Counted from the stretch's first letter, positions 47,364 to 57,087 are shown. The stretch: DNA of 64,000 nt from an uncultured Marivita sp. (GCA_947503115.1 CANNCS010000004.1:1-64000); one strand, 5' to 3'. Notes: generated from the letters alone by a model not told the origin. Numbers and translations are program-made.

Positions 47364-48887
47364 ATGACAACCGAAGTGCGTGTGCCCACCTTGGGTGAAT
47401 CCGTGACAGAAGCCACGGTCGCCACATGGTTCAAGAAGCCGGGCGACAGCGTTGCCGTGGACGAAATGCTGTGTGAACTGGAAACCGACAAGGTGACGGT
47501 GGAAGTGCCCTCGCCCGTTGCTGGCACACTGGCCGACATCGTTGCCGGTGAAGGCGAAACCGTAGGCGTCGACGCCCTGCTCGCCAACATTGCCGAAGGT
47601 GGCGCTGCTGCGGCAACGCCCGCCAAGGCCGACGCCCCCGCAGCAGCAGCAGCAGCCGCGCCCTCGGGCGACAGCAGCACAGCGGTTGACGTCATGGTCC
47701 CCACCCTGGGTGAATCCGTGTCCGAAGCGACTGTCTCCACATGGTTCAAGAAAGTTGGCGACACCGTCGCGCAGGACGAAATGCTCTGCGAGTTGGAAAC
47801 TGATAAGGTCTCGGTCGAAGTGCCCGCCCCCACCGCCGGTGTGCTGTCCGAAATCCTGGCAACCGAAGGTGCAACCGTTGCAGCCGGTGGCAAACTTGGC
47901 GTGATCGGCGGCAGCGCCGGTGCCGCGGCCTCCGCACCGGCACAAACCGCCGCCGCCCCAGCGGCGCAACCGTCCGGCACCGGTGGCGCAGACGTGGAAA
48001 ACGCCCCCTCCGCCAAGAAAGCCATGGCCGAAGCAGGCCTCTCCGCCGATCAGGTACAGGGTTCGGGCCGTGATGGCCGCGTTATGAAAGAAGATGTGGC
48101 CAAGGCCGTCGCCGCCGCAGCCAGCGCACCCGCCGCGCAAACGTCTTCCGCCCCGGCGCCGCGCGGTCCGGTCAGCTCCGATGACGCCGCCCGCGAAGAA
48201 CGGGTTAAGATGACCCGCTTGCGCCAAACCATCGCCCGCCGCCTCAAAGACGCGCAGAACACCGCCGCGATCCTGACCACCTTTAACGAGGTGGACATGA
48301 CCGAGACGATGGCACTGCGCAAAGAGTACAAGGATCTCTTTGAGAAGAAACACGGCGTGCGCCTCGGTTTCATGTCGTTCTTCACCAAGGCCTGCTGCCA
48401 CGCGCTCAAGGAAGTGCCTGAAGTCAACGCCGAGATCGACGGCACCGACATCGTCTACAAGAACTTTGTTCACATGGGCGTCGCTGCTGGTACACCGCAA
48501 GGTCTGGTGGTTCCGGTCATCCGCGACGCCGACCAGATGAGCTTTGCCGAGATCGAGAAAGCGATTGCCGAAAAAGGCCGCCGCGCCCGCGATGGCAAGC
48601 TGTCGATGGCCGAAATGCAGGGCGGCACGTTCACCATCTCCAACGGTGGTGTTTACGGCTCGCTCATGTCCTCACCGATCCTGAACCCGCCGCAGTCGGG
48701 CATCCTCGGCATGCACAAGATCCAGGACCGCCCGATGGTCATCAACGGCGAAATCAAAATCCGCCCGATGATGTATCTGGCCCTCAGCTACGACCACCGC
48801 ATTGTCGACGGCAAAGGCGCCGTGACCTTCCTCGTCCGCGTCAAAGAAGCGCTCGAGGATCCGCGCCGGTTGCTGATGGATCTGTAA
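47364..48887 (+). CDS. sucB: 2-oxoglutarate dehydrogenase E2 (dihydrolipoyl succinyltransferase), two lipoyl domains
   Basis: A 507-residue core subunit. It has two tandem lipoyl domains, each with an ELETDKV lipoylation motif (K43 and K148), separated by an Ala/Pro-rich linker, then the E1/E3-binding peripheral domain (about 210-245, [21 protein letters not shown]) and the catalytic domain with [15 protein letters not shown] near the C-terminus. Many SucB proteins, such as that of E. coli, have only one lipoyl domain. It starts four bases after sucA, and the adjacent lpd supplies E3. Confidence 0.96.
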   Translation: MTTEVRVPTLGESVTEATVATWFKKPGDSVAVDEMLCELETDKVTVEVPSPVAGTLADIVAGEGETVGVDALLANIAEGGAAAATPAKADAPAAAAAAAPSGDSSTAVDVMVPTLGESVSEATVSTWFKKVGDTVAQDEMLCELETDKVSVEVPAPTAGVLSEILATEGATVAAGGKLGVIGGSAGAAASAPAQTAAAPAAQPSGTGGADVENAPSAKKAMAEAGLSADQVQGSGRDGRVMKEDVAKAVAAAASAPAAQTSSAPAPRGPVSSDDAAREERVKMTRLRQTIARRLKDAQNTAAILTTFNEVDMTETMALRKEYKDLFEKKHGVRLGFMSFFTKACCHALKEVPEVNAEIDGTDIVYKNFVHMGVAAGTPQGLVVPVIRDADQMSFAEIEKAIAEKGRRARDGKLSMAEMQGGTFTISNGGVYGSLMSSPILNPPQSGILGMHKIQDRPMVINGEIKIRPMMYLALSYDHRIVDGKGAVTFLVRVKEALEDPRRLLMDL

Positions 48888-48896
48888 AGATGCGCG

Positions 48897-48938
48897 CACG
48901 CACCCTGCCACTTGGTTGGGTGCGTGATTTCACGCACC
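48897..48938. repeat. REP-like palindrome downstream of sucB
   Basis: GGTGCGTG (48919-48926) pairs with CACGCACC (48931-48938), and CACGCACCC (48897-48905) can alternatively pair with GGGTGCGTG (48918-48926). The core GGGTGCGTGATTT is shared with the element between sucC and sucD, making this the third related copy within 6 kb. Confidence 0.75.
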
Positions 48939-48951
48939 ACGGGATGTGCTT

Positions 48952-49341
48952 ATGACCCCCGAACTCACCGCCCTCACCCTCGCCGCCCTGTTACAAGTCG
49001 TGCAATTCGCCGCCTACTCCATCACCGCGCAAATGCAGGTTGGCACCAAAAAGGCGCTCAGCCCGCGCGACGCACCAGTGCAACTCACCGGCAAAGCAGG
49101 TCGTTTGCAACGGGCGATGAACAACCATTTCGAAGGGCTGATCCTGTTCGGCATCGCCGTGATGGTGATCACGTATTCCGGTCAGGGCGACGGCAGCACC
49201 GCCATCGCCTGCGCCATCTACCTCGCCGCCCGGGTCCTCTACGTGCCCGCCTATGTCTTCGGCTGGGTGCCGTGGCGCTCCCTGATCTGGGCGATTGGTT
49301 TCGCAGCCACGCTCTACCTGCTGCTCGCAGCACTTTTGTAA
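48952..49341 (+). CDS. MAPEG-family membrane protein
   Basis: A 129-residue integral membrane protein with four helices. The MAPEG pattern is visible: the first helix [14 protein letters not shown], a loop with [17 protein letters not shown] (the R/N-H-x-E motif of the family) and [17 protein letters not shown]. Bacterial MAPEG proteins may have glutathione-dependent activities, but the function here is unknown. The ATG at 48952 is used rather than the GTG at 48946. It is inserted between sucB and lpd. Confidence 0.85.
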   Translation: MTPELTALTLAALLQVVQFAAYSITAQMQVGTKKALSPRDAPVQLTGKAGRLQRAMNNHFEGLILFGIAVMVITYSGQGDGSTAIACAIYLAARVLYVPAYVFGWVPWRSLIWAIGFAATLYLLLAALL

Positions 49342-49414
49342 CTTCATCTTGCCCCTAAACTCCGGGGGTTTGGGGGCTGGCCCCCAACCGACAGACCAAA
49401 AAGGACACCGCAAA

Positions 49415-50803
49415 ATGGCACAATACGACGTCATCGTCATCGGCTCCGGCCCCGGCGGCTACGTGGCCGCGATCCGCTGCGCGCAGCTGGGCCTGAAAAC
49501 CGCCTGCGTCGAGGGACGCGAGACTTTGGGCGGCACCTGCCTGAACGTCGGCTGCATCCCCTCAAAGGCACTGCTGCACGCCAGTCACCAGTTGTACGAA
49601 GCGGAACACAACTTCGCCAAGATGGGCCTCAAGGGCAAATCCCCGTCCGTCGACTGGAAGCAGATGCTCGCCTACAAGGACGACGTGATCGGCCAGAACA
49701 CCAAAGGCATCGAGTTCCTGTTCAAGAAGAACAAGATCGACTGGCTCAAGGGTTGGGGCTCCATCCCCGAAGCGGGCAAGGTCAAGGTCGGCGACGCCGT
49801 GCATGACGCCAAGAACATCATCGTGGCCTCGGGTTCTGAGGCCAGCAGCCTTCCCGGCATCGAGATCGACGAGAAAGTCGTCGTGACCTCCACCGGCGCG
49901 CTGACACTGCCGAAGATCCCGAAAAAGATGATCGTGATCGGTGCAGGTGTGATCGGACTGGAACTGGGATCGGTCTACAGTCGTCTCGGGACAGAGGTCG
50001 AAGTGATCGAATTCCTCGACGCCATCACCCCCGGCATGGACGGGGAGGTACAGAAGACTTTCCAGAAACTGCTTCAGAAACAAGGGCTGAAATTCACCCT
50101 TGGCGCTGCTGTGCAAGGTGTTGACGCTTCCAAGTCCAAAGCCAAAGTCACCTATAAACTGCGTAAGGATGACAGCGAACACACCATGGACGCGGATGTT
50201 GTGCTCGTCGCGACAGGCCGCCGACCCTATACCGATGGACTTGGTCTTGATGCGCTGGGGATCGAGATGTCGCAGCGCGGCCAGATCAAGACCAACGCGC
50301 ATTGGCAAACCAACGTCAAAGGCATCTACGCCATCGGTGATTGCATTGATGGCCCAATGCTGGCCCACAAAGCCGAGGACGAAGGCATGGCCTGCGCCGA
50401 GGTGATCGCGGGCAAGGCAGGCCATGTGAACTACGGCGTCATTCCGGGCGTGATCTACACCCACCCCGAAGTGGCCAATGTCGGCCAAACCGAGGAACAG
50501 CTCAAAGAAGCGGGCCGCAACTACAAGGTCGGCAAGTTCAGCTTTATGGGCAACGGTCGCGCCAAAGCGAACTTTGCCGCCGACGGGTTCGTGAAAATAC
50601 TCGCGGACAAGGACACCGACCGCATTCTGGGCGCACATATCATCGGCCCGATGGCGGGCGATCTCATTCACGAGATCTGTGTAGCAATGGAGTTTGGTGC
50701 ATCGGCCGAGGATCTGGCTCTGACCTGTCACGCACACCCGACCTATTCCGAAGCGGTGCGCGAAGCGGCGTTGGCCTGTGGCGATGGTGCCATCCACATG
50801 TAA
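49415..50803 (+). CDS. lpd: Dihydrolipoyl dehydrogenase (E3)
   Basis: A 462-residue FAD disulfide oxidoreductase that reoxidises the lipoyl groups of E2. It has the FAD motif [13 protein letters not shown] near residue 7, redox cysteines C42 and C47 ([13 protein letters not shown]), the NAD motif [15 protein letters not shown] and the C-terminal catalytic HAHPTYSEA. The frame reaches 49295, but AAAGGACACC supports the ATG at 49415. It lies downstream of sucAB, serving 2-oxoglutarate dehydrogenase and possibly other complexes. Confidence 0.96.
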   Translation: MAQYDVIVIGSGPGGYVAAIRCAQLGLKTACVEGRETLGGTCLNVGCIPSKALLHASHQLYEAEHNFAKMGLKGKSPSVDWKQMLAYKDDVIGQNTKGIEFLFKKNKIDWLKGWGSIPEAGKVKVGDAVHDAKNIIVASGSEASSLPGIEIDEKVVVTSTGALTLPKIPKKMIVIGAGVIGLELGSVYSRLGTEVEVIEFLDAITPGMDGEVQKTFQKLLQKQGLKFTLGAAVQGVDASKSKAKVTYKLRKDDSEHTMDADVVLVATGRRPYTDGLGLDALGIEMSQRGQIKTNAHWQTNVKGIYAIGDCIDGPMLAHKAEDEGMACAEVIAGKAGHVNYGVIPGVIYTHPEVANVGQTEEQLKEAGRNYKVGKFSFMGNGRAKANFAADGFVKILADKDTDRILGAHIIGPMAGDLIHEICVAMEFGASAEDLALTCHAHPTYSEAVREAALACGDGAIHM

Positions 50804-51211
50804 ACCCATGGGTTCGGGGGAAGCCTTTTCAAAAGGCTTCTCCCAACCGTGTTCAAACGCGCTTGGTCGCGCGGTTTCGAAACCGCGTATTTCAGGCTCT
50901 TCAAAGAGCCTTTCCTAATCTCTGAAAGAAGCGGCGCCGCCCCGCTGGGCTGACGGTCTTCCGATCAATCGGGGATCGCTCCCCGGACCTGTGCCCGTGT
51001 CCGGGCCTTCGTGAAACCGGTTTCTCAAGGTCGGCGCGTCACCGCCAATACGGAAAACCATCCATCAGATCGCGGTGTGGGAGTGACCCTTTCCGCTCGT
51101 TGCGCAACGTGAGGTGAACCTGCCGTTCAAGCGTTAAGGATATGGAAAGGGACCGTACGGTCGGATTTTGTGGTACGCTTACTCGGTGTCAGCACAGAGA
51201 AAGGACGGAAC
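50804..51211 (+). other. Gene-free region with multiple stem-loops
   Basis: No coding frame is convincing in these 408 bases. Stems include GAAGCCTTTT/AAAAGGCTTC at 50820-50840 with flanking GGGG/TCCC; the 18-bp palindrome at 50870-50887; AGGCTCTT/AAGAGCCT at 50894-50911 followed by TTCCT, which may terminate lpd; CCCGGAC/GTCCGGG at 50982-51005; CCCTTTCC/GGAAAGGG at 51086-51151; and a 12-bp palindrome at 51151-51162. This may include a terminator and a small RNA or leader; none was recognised. Confidence 0.5.
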
Positions 51212-51583
51212 ATGCATCTTGGCGCATTTTCGATGAGCCTCGCGGTGAAAAACCTCACCGCCTCGAAGACATTTTATGAAACGATTGGGTTTGAGACCTT
51301 TGGCGGCGACGCCGACGCCGGTTGGCTTATGCTCAAGAACGGCGACAGCGTCCTGGGTCTGTTCCAAGGCATGTTCGACAAGAACACCCTGACCTTCAAT
51401 CCCGGCTGGGATCAATCAGCGCAACCGCTCGACGACTTCATGGATCTCCGCACAATTCAGGCGAACCTAAAATCAAAAGGCCTGATGCTGGACGTGGAAA
51501 CTGCCCCAGAGGGCACAGGCCCTTCGCATATCGTACTGACCGATCCCGACGGCAATCCGGTGCTCATTGATCAACACCGCTGA
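51212..51583 (+). CDS. VOC-superfamily (glyoxalase-like) protein
   Basis: A 123-residue single-domain vicinal oxygen chelate protein with paired beta-alpha-beta modules: MSLAVKNLTASKTFYETIGFE at the start and SHIVLTDPDGNPVLIDQ at the end. In the family such proteins include glyoxalase I, fosfomycin resistance proteins and dioxygenases, but the metal-ligand set here is not clear, so no reaction is assigned. AAGGACGG precedes the ATG at 51212. Its stop abuts the convergent PPOX gene. Confidence 0.82.
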   Translation: MHLGAFSMSLAVKNLTASKTFYETIGFETFGGDADAGWLMLKNGDSVLGLFQGMFDKNTLTFNPGWDQSAQPLDDFMDLRTIQANLKSKGLMLDVETAPEGTGPSHIVLTDPDGNPVLIDQHR

Positions 51584-52189
51584 TCACCACATCCGTGGAA
51601 TGGCGTTCACCTCGTAGTTGGCATCATACTCTGGACCGCCCAAAGCGCCGTCAGTCATATCGGCAAGGATATCACCCACAGTTGGCAAGCCGTCGGGCAG
51701 CGGCGCCCCGTCCCACAGGCCCGATCGCATCAGCGCTTTGGCACATTGGGTGTAGACCTCGGACACTTCGGTCACGATCACGGTGGCGGGTAGAATGTTC
51801 TTCTTCTCGAAACTCGCGCGTAGGCCTGCATCATCGGTAACCCACGCCTTGCCGTTGACCCGCACCGTCGTCTTGGTGCCGGGGATCAGGAATAAGAATG
51901 CGATGCGCGGGTCCTCGACCAGATCGCGCAGCGCGTCCAGTCGGTTGTTGCCACGCCAGTCAGGCAGCAGGATCGTATGTGGATCGGCCACCCGCACCAC
52001 CGGGTCGATATCGCCACGCGGCGTTCCGTGCGTGCCCCGCGATCCGGCAGTCGAAATGACGCAGAAGCGCGCGGCCTCAATCCAGCGGCGATAGCTTGGG
52101 GTCAGGTGGTCAGCGACCTTGCTCAACGATGCGGGAACAGCATCGTCATACAGCGTTTCAAGGTCCGATATGGTTTCAATGCGGCGCAT
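51584..52189 (-). CDS. Pyridoxamine-phosphate-oxidase-like FMN flavoprotein
   Basis: A 201-residue split-barrel flavoprotein of the PPOX class. The FMN-binding region is RFCVISTAGSRGTHGTPRGD and WRGNNRLDALRDLVEDPRIAFLFLIPG, typical of the MSMEG_1061-like subgroup. It probably reduces or oxidises a small molecule with FMN or F420; the substrate is unknown. The ATG at 52189 overlaps the end of plsC by 14 bases. The longer frame to 52264 lies inside plsC. Confidence 0.82.
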   Translation of the reverse strand: MRRIETISDLETLYDDAVPASLSKVADHLTPSYRRWIEAARFCVISTAGSRGTHGTPRGDIDPVVRVADPHTILLPDWRGNNRLDALRDLVEDPRIAFLFLIPGTKTTVRVNGKAWVTDDAGLRASFEKKNILPATVIVTEVSEVYTQCAKALMRSGLWDGAPLPDGLPTVGDILADMTDGALGGPEYDANYEVNAIPRMW

Positions 52190-52910
52190 GGTATCCGGCC
52201 TCTTCGTTGAGACGATTGGAGGCGGTTTCGATCCGGGTTTCAAGTTCGGCCAGGAACGCGTCACGCTTCAGACCAGGTTGGATCGGTTCAAGAAACTCGA
52301 CAACGGCAGTGCCCTGCTTGCGGTAGATGCCACGCTTGGGCCAGAACAGGCCAACATTGGCCGCCACGGGCACACAGGGCTGGTTCAGTTGCTCATAAAG
52401 AACCGCTGTCCCTACCTTGTAAGGCGCTTTCACTCCGGGCGCGATACGGGTGCCTTGCGGGTAGATGATGAGCTGTCCGGGGGTTGCTGTGCCTTTCTTC
52501 ACCCCGTCGACCATCTGCTTGATCGCGGCTGCACGTTTGCCGCGGTCCACCGGGATACAGCCGATGCGCAGCCCGTATTGACCGACGATGGGGGCGTATT
52601 TCAGGATACTTTTCATGATGAATTTACCGGCAGGCACCGCCGAAAAGACAAGAAATACATCCAGAAAGCTTTGGTGTTTGGACGCGACGATACATTCGTA
52701 GTCGGGCGGTGTGCCTCGGATTTCAGTCTTGAGCCCGATCATCCACGGCGCAGCCCAACGCACGTAGCGACAGACGCTCATACAACCTACTCGCGCACCT
52801 TTGCGCGACACCAAGGCCCACGGGAAAAGCCCAAGGCCCACCACTGCGATGGCCACATAGACCGAGATCACGAACAGCAGTGAGCGCACCCACTGGATTG
52901 CATATGCCAT
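52176..52910 (-). CDS. plsC: 1-acyl-sn-glycerol-3-phosphate acyltransferase
   Basis: A 244-residue membrane-associated acyltransferase converting lysophosphatidate to phosphatidate. It has an N-terminal membrane helix, SKHQSFLD (HX4D) and YPQGTRI (EGT-like substrate block, here with Q) plus VPVAANVGLFWP. The Glu of the common FPEGTR motif is replaced by Gln, as in several alphaproteobacterial homologues that I recall. The ATG overlaps the ftsX TGA by one base, so it is coupled to ftsX. Confidence 0.88.
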   Translation of the reverse strand: MAYAIQWVRSLLFVISVYVAIAVVGLGLFPWALVSRKGARVGCMSVCRYVRWAAPWMIGLKTEIRGTPPDYECIVASKHQSFLDVFLVFSAVPAGKFIMKSILKYAPIVGQYGLRIGCIPVDRGKRAAAIKQMVDGVKKGTATPGQLIIYPQGTRIAPGVKAPYKVGTAVLYEQLNQPCVPVAANVGLFWPKRGIYRKQGTAVVEFLEPIQPGLKRDAFLAELETRIETASNRLNEEAGYHAPH

Positions 52911-53815
52911 CAGGCCAAGTCCTCCAAAACGCGTCCCGCCGCATAGCGCGTGGCGACAAATGCGACCAGCCCTGAAAGCGGTGGGATCAGCAACACCCAG
53001 ACCCAACCGATGCCCTGGATGCTTAGATCAGTGAGCACCCCCGCGCTTTCGCTACCCGACGGCACAAGCATCAGGGCGACGATCCCGGTTAATGTGCCAA
53101 ACGCGGCCCCGGTCAGAGCGCGCAAGGCAAAGCGCCGGACAAAAGCACTGGCGATATAAGTGTCCTTGGCCCCAACCAGCCGGAGCACGGCGATCACCTG
53201 CGCATTAGCGGCAAGGGCTGCATTCGCGGCAAGCGTCACCATCGCCGCGGTGGCGGTCGCGATCAGCAAGATCGACGCCCAGCCCAGCAGGCGCAACCGC
53301 GCCGCCGCGTCGATCAGCGGGCGGCGCCAACGAGCGTGGTCATCCAGAACAGCGGCGGGCGCTTCGGCGGCCAGACGCAGACGCAGGCCTGCCGCGTCGT
53401 AGCCGCCGTCGGTCTCAGTGATGTCGATCAGCTGCGGCAGCGGCAGATCATCTATGGGAAGATCAGCCCCGAACCACGGTGCCAGCAAGCCACGCTGTTC
53501 ATCAAGCGTCAAAGCGCGGGCGCCGACGATCCCGGGCGTGGTGCGCAACACACGCAGGGCCGCTTCGGTCTGGGTTGCGACCTCTCCGGCTGGAGCCGAG
53601 ATACGCAGAGTCGAGGATTGCGCAAGTTCATTGCCCCAACGGTCCGCCACGCGCCCTGCGGCCAACGACAGAGCCAACGCAAAGACCACAAGGAACGACA
53701 TCGCAAAAGCGCTGAACAGTGTCAGCCGCGCTGTAAACCCAGTGGGCGGCACGACGCGGTCCGCGCGTTCGTCAAATTGCAGCATCCTTGCCGCTGTGCG
53801 TAGGTCGAGCCTCAC
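52910..53815 (-). CDS. ftsX: Cell division protein FtsX
   Basis: A 301-residue inner-membrane protein with four transmembrane helices (one near 30-50, three in the C-terminal half) and the periplasmic loop between helices 1 and 2. It pairs with FtsE in an ABC-type complex that regulates peptidoglycan hydrolysis at division. Typical blocks are LDEQRGLLAPWFG and IAVLRLVGAKDTYIASAFVRRF. It starts with GTG at 53815 in a GTGA overlap with ftsE, indicating coupling. Confidence 0.9.
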   Translation of the reverse strand: MRLDLRTAARMLQFDERADRVVPPTGFTARLTLFSAFAMSFLVVFALALSLAAGRVADRWGNELAQSSTLRISAPAGEVATQTEAALRVLRTTPGIVGARALTLDEQRGLLAPWFGADLPIDDLPLPQLIDITETDGGYDAAGLRLRLAAEAPAAVLDDHARWRRPLIDAAARLRLLGWASILLIATATAAMVTLAANAALAANAQVIAVLRLVGAKDTYIASAFVRRFALRALTGAAFGTLTGIVALMLVPSGSESAGVLTDLSIQGIGWVWVLLIPPLSGLVAFVATRYAAGRVLEDLA

Positions 53816-54489
53816 AGGTCGGCTCCTGCCATTTGAAGCCGGCGGTTCGAGATCCGCAGAACCCGCGTTTGCACCTGCGCCTTGGCTGCTCGGATGAGGC
53901 CCAGATCATGCGTGGCGATCATAATCGTTTTGCCCATGCGGTTGAGTTCGACCAGCAGGGTCAGCAAACGCTGCGACATCTCCCAGTCGATATTGCCGGT
54001 GGGTTCATCCGCGAGGATCACATCGGGTGACATGATCACGGCACGGGCCAAGGCGGCGCGTTGGCGTTCGCCCCCCGACAGCTCTGGCGGCAAGGCGTAG
54101 GCGCGCGCGGTCAGGCCGACCCAGGCCATGAGTTCCTTGAGATTGGCATCGGCGCCATCGGGGTCTTGCCCAGAAACGGTCAGCGGCAAGGCGACGTTTT
54201 CGGTCACTGGTAGATGGTCAAGAAACTGGCAATCCTGATGCACTACACCGATCTTGCGGCGCAGGATCGCCACATCATCGCGGCTCAGGCTGCGCACATC
54301 GCGATCGAACAAACGGACATGTCCAGCGGTCGCCTGAAGCGCACCGTAGCATAGTTTGAGGAAGGTGGTTTTGCCTGATCCCGAAGGGCCGGTGAGGAAA
54401 TGAAACGACCCCGGCGCGACGTTCAGGGTCATGTCCGTCAACAATTCTCCGCCGCCATAACTGTAGGCCACATTTTCCAACTCGATCAC
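53812..54489 (-). CDS. ftsE: Cell division ATP-binding protein FtsE
   Basis: A 225-residue ABC ATPase. Walker A is TGPSGSGKTT near residue 35, the signature is LSGGERQR, Walker B is VILADEPTG followed by the H-loop ATHD. FtsE hydrolyses ATP to drive FtsX-mediated control of septal wall hydrolases. It is the first gene of ftsE-ftsX-plsC-PPOX, which are linked by overlapping starts. The promoter is in the 185-base gap shared with the divergent zinc-ribbon gene. Confidence 0.96.
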   Translation of the reverse strand: MIELENVAYSYGGGELLTDMTLNVAPGSFHFLTGPSGSGKTTFLKLCYGALQATAGHVRLFDRDVRSLSRDDVAILRRKIGVVHQDCQFLDHLPVTENVALPLTVSGQDPDGADANLKELMAWVGLTARAYALPPELSGGERQRAALARAVIMSPDVILADEPTGNIDWEMSQRLLTLLVELNRMGKTIMIATHDLGLIRAAKAQVQTRVLRISNRRLQMAGADL

Positions 54490-54674
54490 GGCGGTCTGGT
54501 CCCTGCCACTGGTTCGGCGTTGTTGTGCCTGAGCATCGTGAAGGTTTCAATGCGCCGGGACGGTCACAATAGGCATTTACATGCGCACACCCGCGCCTAT
54601 TGTGCGTTTTCAACAAGAAGCATGTGGGTTGGCCGCAAAATTCAGGCCAACTGAGTAAAGGGGCAGCAGGCAAT

Positions 54675-55535
54675 ATGCGGCTGAAATGTCCAAGTTGTGG
54701 GGCGGAATACGAAGTCCCGGACGACGTCATACCTGAGGATGGCCGGGACGTTCAGTGTTCCAATTGCGGCAACACGTGGTTTCAGAGCCCCGATGCCAGC
54801 GCCACACCGGAAGCTCTTGAAGCCGAAGCCAGAGCCCCGAAAGATGCCGTTTGGCATCCCGAGGTGGATGCGGATGTCGATGGTCGACCTTCCGTAAACC
54901 AAGAGGCCGCGCCAGGCAGTTCGCCACCATCGTCGCCACCTAAACGCCGCGAGCTTGACCCGTCGATTGCAGATATCCTGCGCGAAGAGGCCGAACTGGA
55001 AACGCGCGCGCGCCAAGCTGATAGCGGTGGCCTTGAAGAGCAGCCCGATCTTGGTTTGCAAGAACCTGAAGACGAGGCGGCAAAGCGCGCCCGTCAGGCC
55101 CAGGAACGGATGCGTAAGCTGCGTGGCGAAGATCCGGAGGCCGCGGCAGTGGCCGCTGCTGCCTCGGCTGTAGCGGACCGCCCGAAATCCCGGCGCGACA
55201 TGTTGCCGGATGTGGAAGAAATCAACCAGACGCTGCGCGCCTCGAATGAACGCAAAGACATGCGCAGCGTTCAGGCCGATCTGGAAGACGAGGACGAGCC
55301 CTCTGGTGGTTTTGGTCGCGGTTTCATTTACACGATCCTATTATTTGCGATTGCGGCTGCGCTTTATGTGTATGCCCCGCAGGTTGGTGAGACCGTGCCG
55401 CAGTTGAAGGCACCAATGGACTCGTATGTGACATTGGTTGATCAGCTTCGGGTATGGTTAGATGAACAGGTTACCGTGCTTATGGGCATGATCAACGGTG
55501 CACCTGCTGACGCGCCTGCAACAGACGGCTCTTGA
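54675..55535 (+). CDS. Zinc-ribbon (MJ0042-type) membrane protein
   Basis: A 286-residue protein with an N-terminal zinc ribbon (C5-x2-C8 and C28-x2-C31), a long acidic, Pro/Ala/Arg-rich low-complexity region (about 40-215), one transmembrane helix near 220-240 (GFIYTILLFAIAAALYVYAP) and a short periplasmic C-terminus. Proteins of this layout are common in Alphaproteobacteria and divergent from ftsE, but their role is not established; a link to the division operon is possible from position. The ATG at 54675 fits the ribbon start. Confidence 0.82.
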   Translation: MRLKCPSCGAEYEVPDDVIPEDGRDVQCSNCGNTWFQSPDASATPEALEAEARAPKDAVWHPEVDADVDGRPSVNQEAAPGSSPPSSPPKRRELDPSIADILREEAELETRARQADSGGLEEQPDLGLQEPEDEAAKRARQAQERMRKLRGEDPEAAAVAAAASAVADRPKSRRDMLPDVEEINQTLRASNERKDMRSVQADLEDEDEPSGGFGRGFIYTILLFAIAAALYVYAPQVGETVPQLKAPMDSYVTLVDQLRVWLDEQVTVLMGMINGAPADAPATDGS

Positions 55536-55698
55536 TCCGCTGAAAGTTTCGGCTGAACCGCTTTGAATACCGTTTAATTTGGACTTATCTGTGCAGTAGG
55601 TCTGGCCCTAACGCCTGACAGCTGTTGTGATCAAGATGATAGTGCCAGAGCGACTGTCGCGTCCGGCCCATTTTGATTCTCAAACGGAGGTGACGACC

Positions 55699-57087
55699 AT
55701 GGACGGTACATTGTCCCAAAACGATCTTTCACACGTGGTTGAAGCCGACCGCGCCCATGTCTGGCACCACCTGATCCAGCACAAGCCGTTCGAGACGAAC
55801 GATCCCCGGATCATCGTCGAGGGCAAGGGCATGAGGGTCTGGGACCAAAAGGGCAAAGAGCACCTTGATGCTGTGTCCGGTGGCGTCTGGACCGTGAACG
55901 TGGGCTATGGCCGCGAAAGCATCGCCAAAGCAGTCTATGACCAGTTGCTGAAGCTGAACTATTTTGCCGGGTCCGCCGGTTCGATCCCCGGTGCGCTCTT
56001 CTCGGAGAAGCTGATCTCGAAGATGCCGGGCATGACCCGTGTTTACTATACGAACTCCGGCTCTGAAGCGAATGAGAAGGCGTTCAAGATGGTCCGCCAG
56101 ATCGCGCACAAGCGCTATGGCGGGCAGAAGCACAAGATCCTCTACCGCGACCGAGATTACCATGGCACCACCATCAGCTGCCTGTCAGCGGGTGGTCAGG
56201 ACGAGCGCAACGCGCAGTACGGGCCATTCACACCCGGTTTCGTGCGCGTGCCGCATTGCCTTGAATACCGTGCAGGTGATCAGGGTGCCCCAACCGAAAA
56301 TTACGGCGAGTGGGCTGCGGACCAAATCGAACAGGTGATCCTGCGCGAAGGCCCAGACACTGTTGGTGCGCTCTGCCTCGAGCCGGTCACAGCCGGTGGC
56401 GGTGTCATCACTCCGCCACAGGGCTATTGGGACCGCGTGCAAGAGATTTGCCGTAAGTACGACATCCTGCTGCATATCGACGAAGTGGTCTGTGGCGTCG
56501 GCCGCACCGGCACATGGTTCGGTTACCAGCATTACGGCGTTCAGCCTGACATGGTGACGATGGCCAAGGGCGTGGCCTCGGGCTATGCCGCGATCGCGTG
56601 CCTTGTGACAACCGAAGACGTGTTCTCGATGTTCAAGGACAACGCCGACGATCCGATGAACTATTTCCGCGACATTTCCACCTTTGGCGGCTGCACGGCA
56701 GGCCCGGCGGCGGCACTGGAAAACATGCGCATCATCGAAGACGAAGGTCTGCTGGATAACACCACAGCGATGGGCGCCTACATGCTCGACCAGCTTCACG
56801 CGCTGGCGGACAAGCACGAGGTGATCGGCGACGTGCGCGGCAAGGGTCTGTTCCTTGGTGCCGAACTGGTCGAAGACCGCGAGAGCCGCACGCCGATGGC
56901 GGAAAAGCGAGTGCAGAAGGTTGTGGCTGACTGCATGCAGCAAGGCATCATTATCGGCGCGACCAATCGGTCCCTGCCCGGTTACAACAACACGCTCTGC
57001 TTCAGCCCTGCGCTGATCGCGACCAAGGACGACATCAACCAGATCATCGCGTCGGTTGACGAAGCCTTGGGTCGCGAATTTGGGTGA
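55699..57087 (+). CDS. tpa: Taurine-pyruvate aminotransferase-like class III aminotransferase
   Basis: A 462-residue PLP enzyme with the class III features: GSEANEKAFKMVRQ, the PLP aspartate D261 in LLHIDEVVCGVGRTG and the Schiff-base lysine K290 in MVTMAKGVASGY. The start (MDGTLSQNDLSHVVEADRAHVWHH) and long blocks match taurine-pyruvate aminotransferases of Rhodobacteraceae as I recall them; these turn taurine into sulfoacetaldehyde. The usual companions xsc, ald and pta are not in this window, so the substrate is a prediction. ACGGAGGTGA is an ideal ribosome binding site for the ATG at 55699. Confidence 0.8.
   Translation: MDGTLSQNDLSHVVEADRAHVWHHLIQHKPFETNDPRIIVEGKGMRVWDQKGKEHLDAVSGGVWTVNVGYGRESIAKAVYDQLLKLNYFAGSAGSIPGALFSEKLISKMPGMTRVYYTNSGSEANEKAFKMVRQIAHKRYGGQKHKILYRDRDYHGTTISCLSAGGQDERNAQYGPFTPGFVRVPHCLEYRAGDQGAPTENYGEWAADQIEQVILREGPDTVGALCLEPVTAGGGVITPPQGYWDRVQEICRKYDILLHIDEVVCGVGRTGTWFGYQHYGVQPDMVTMAKGVASGYAAIACLVTTEDVFSMFKDNADDPMNYFRDISTFGGCTAGPAAALENMRIIEDEGLLDNTTAMGAYMLDQLHALADKHEVIGDVRGKGLFLGAELVEDRESRTPMAEKRVQKVVADCMQQGIIIGATNRSLPGYNNTLCFSPALIATKDDINQIIASVDEALGREFG

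Noticed and set aside
55626-55635. TGTGATCA-like half match upstream of tpa
   Set aside because: Only eight of ten bases match and there is no second copy at 21 bp.
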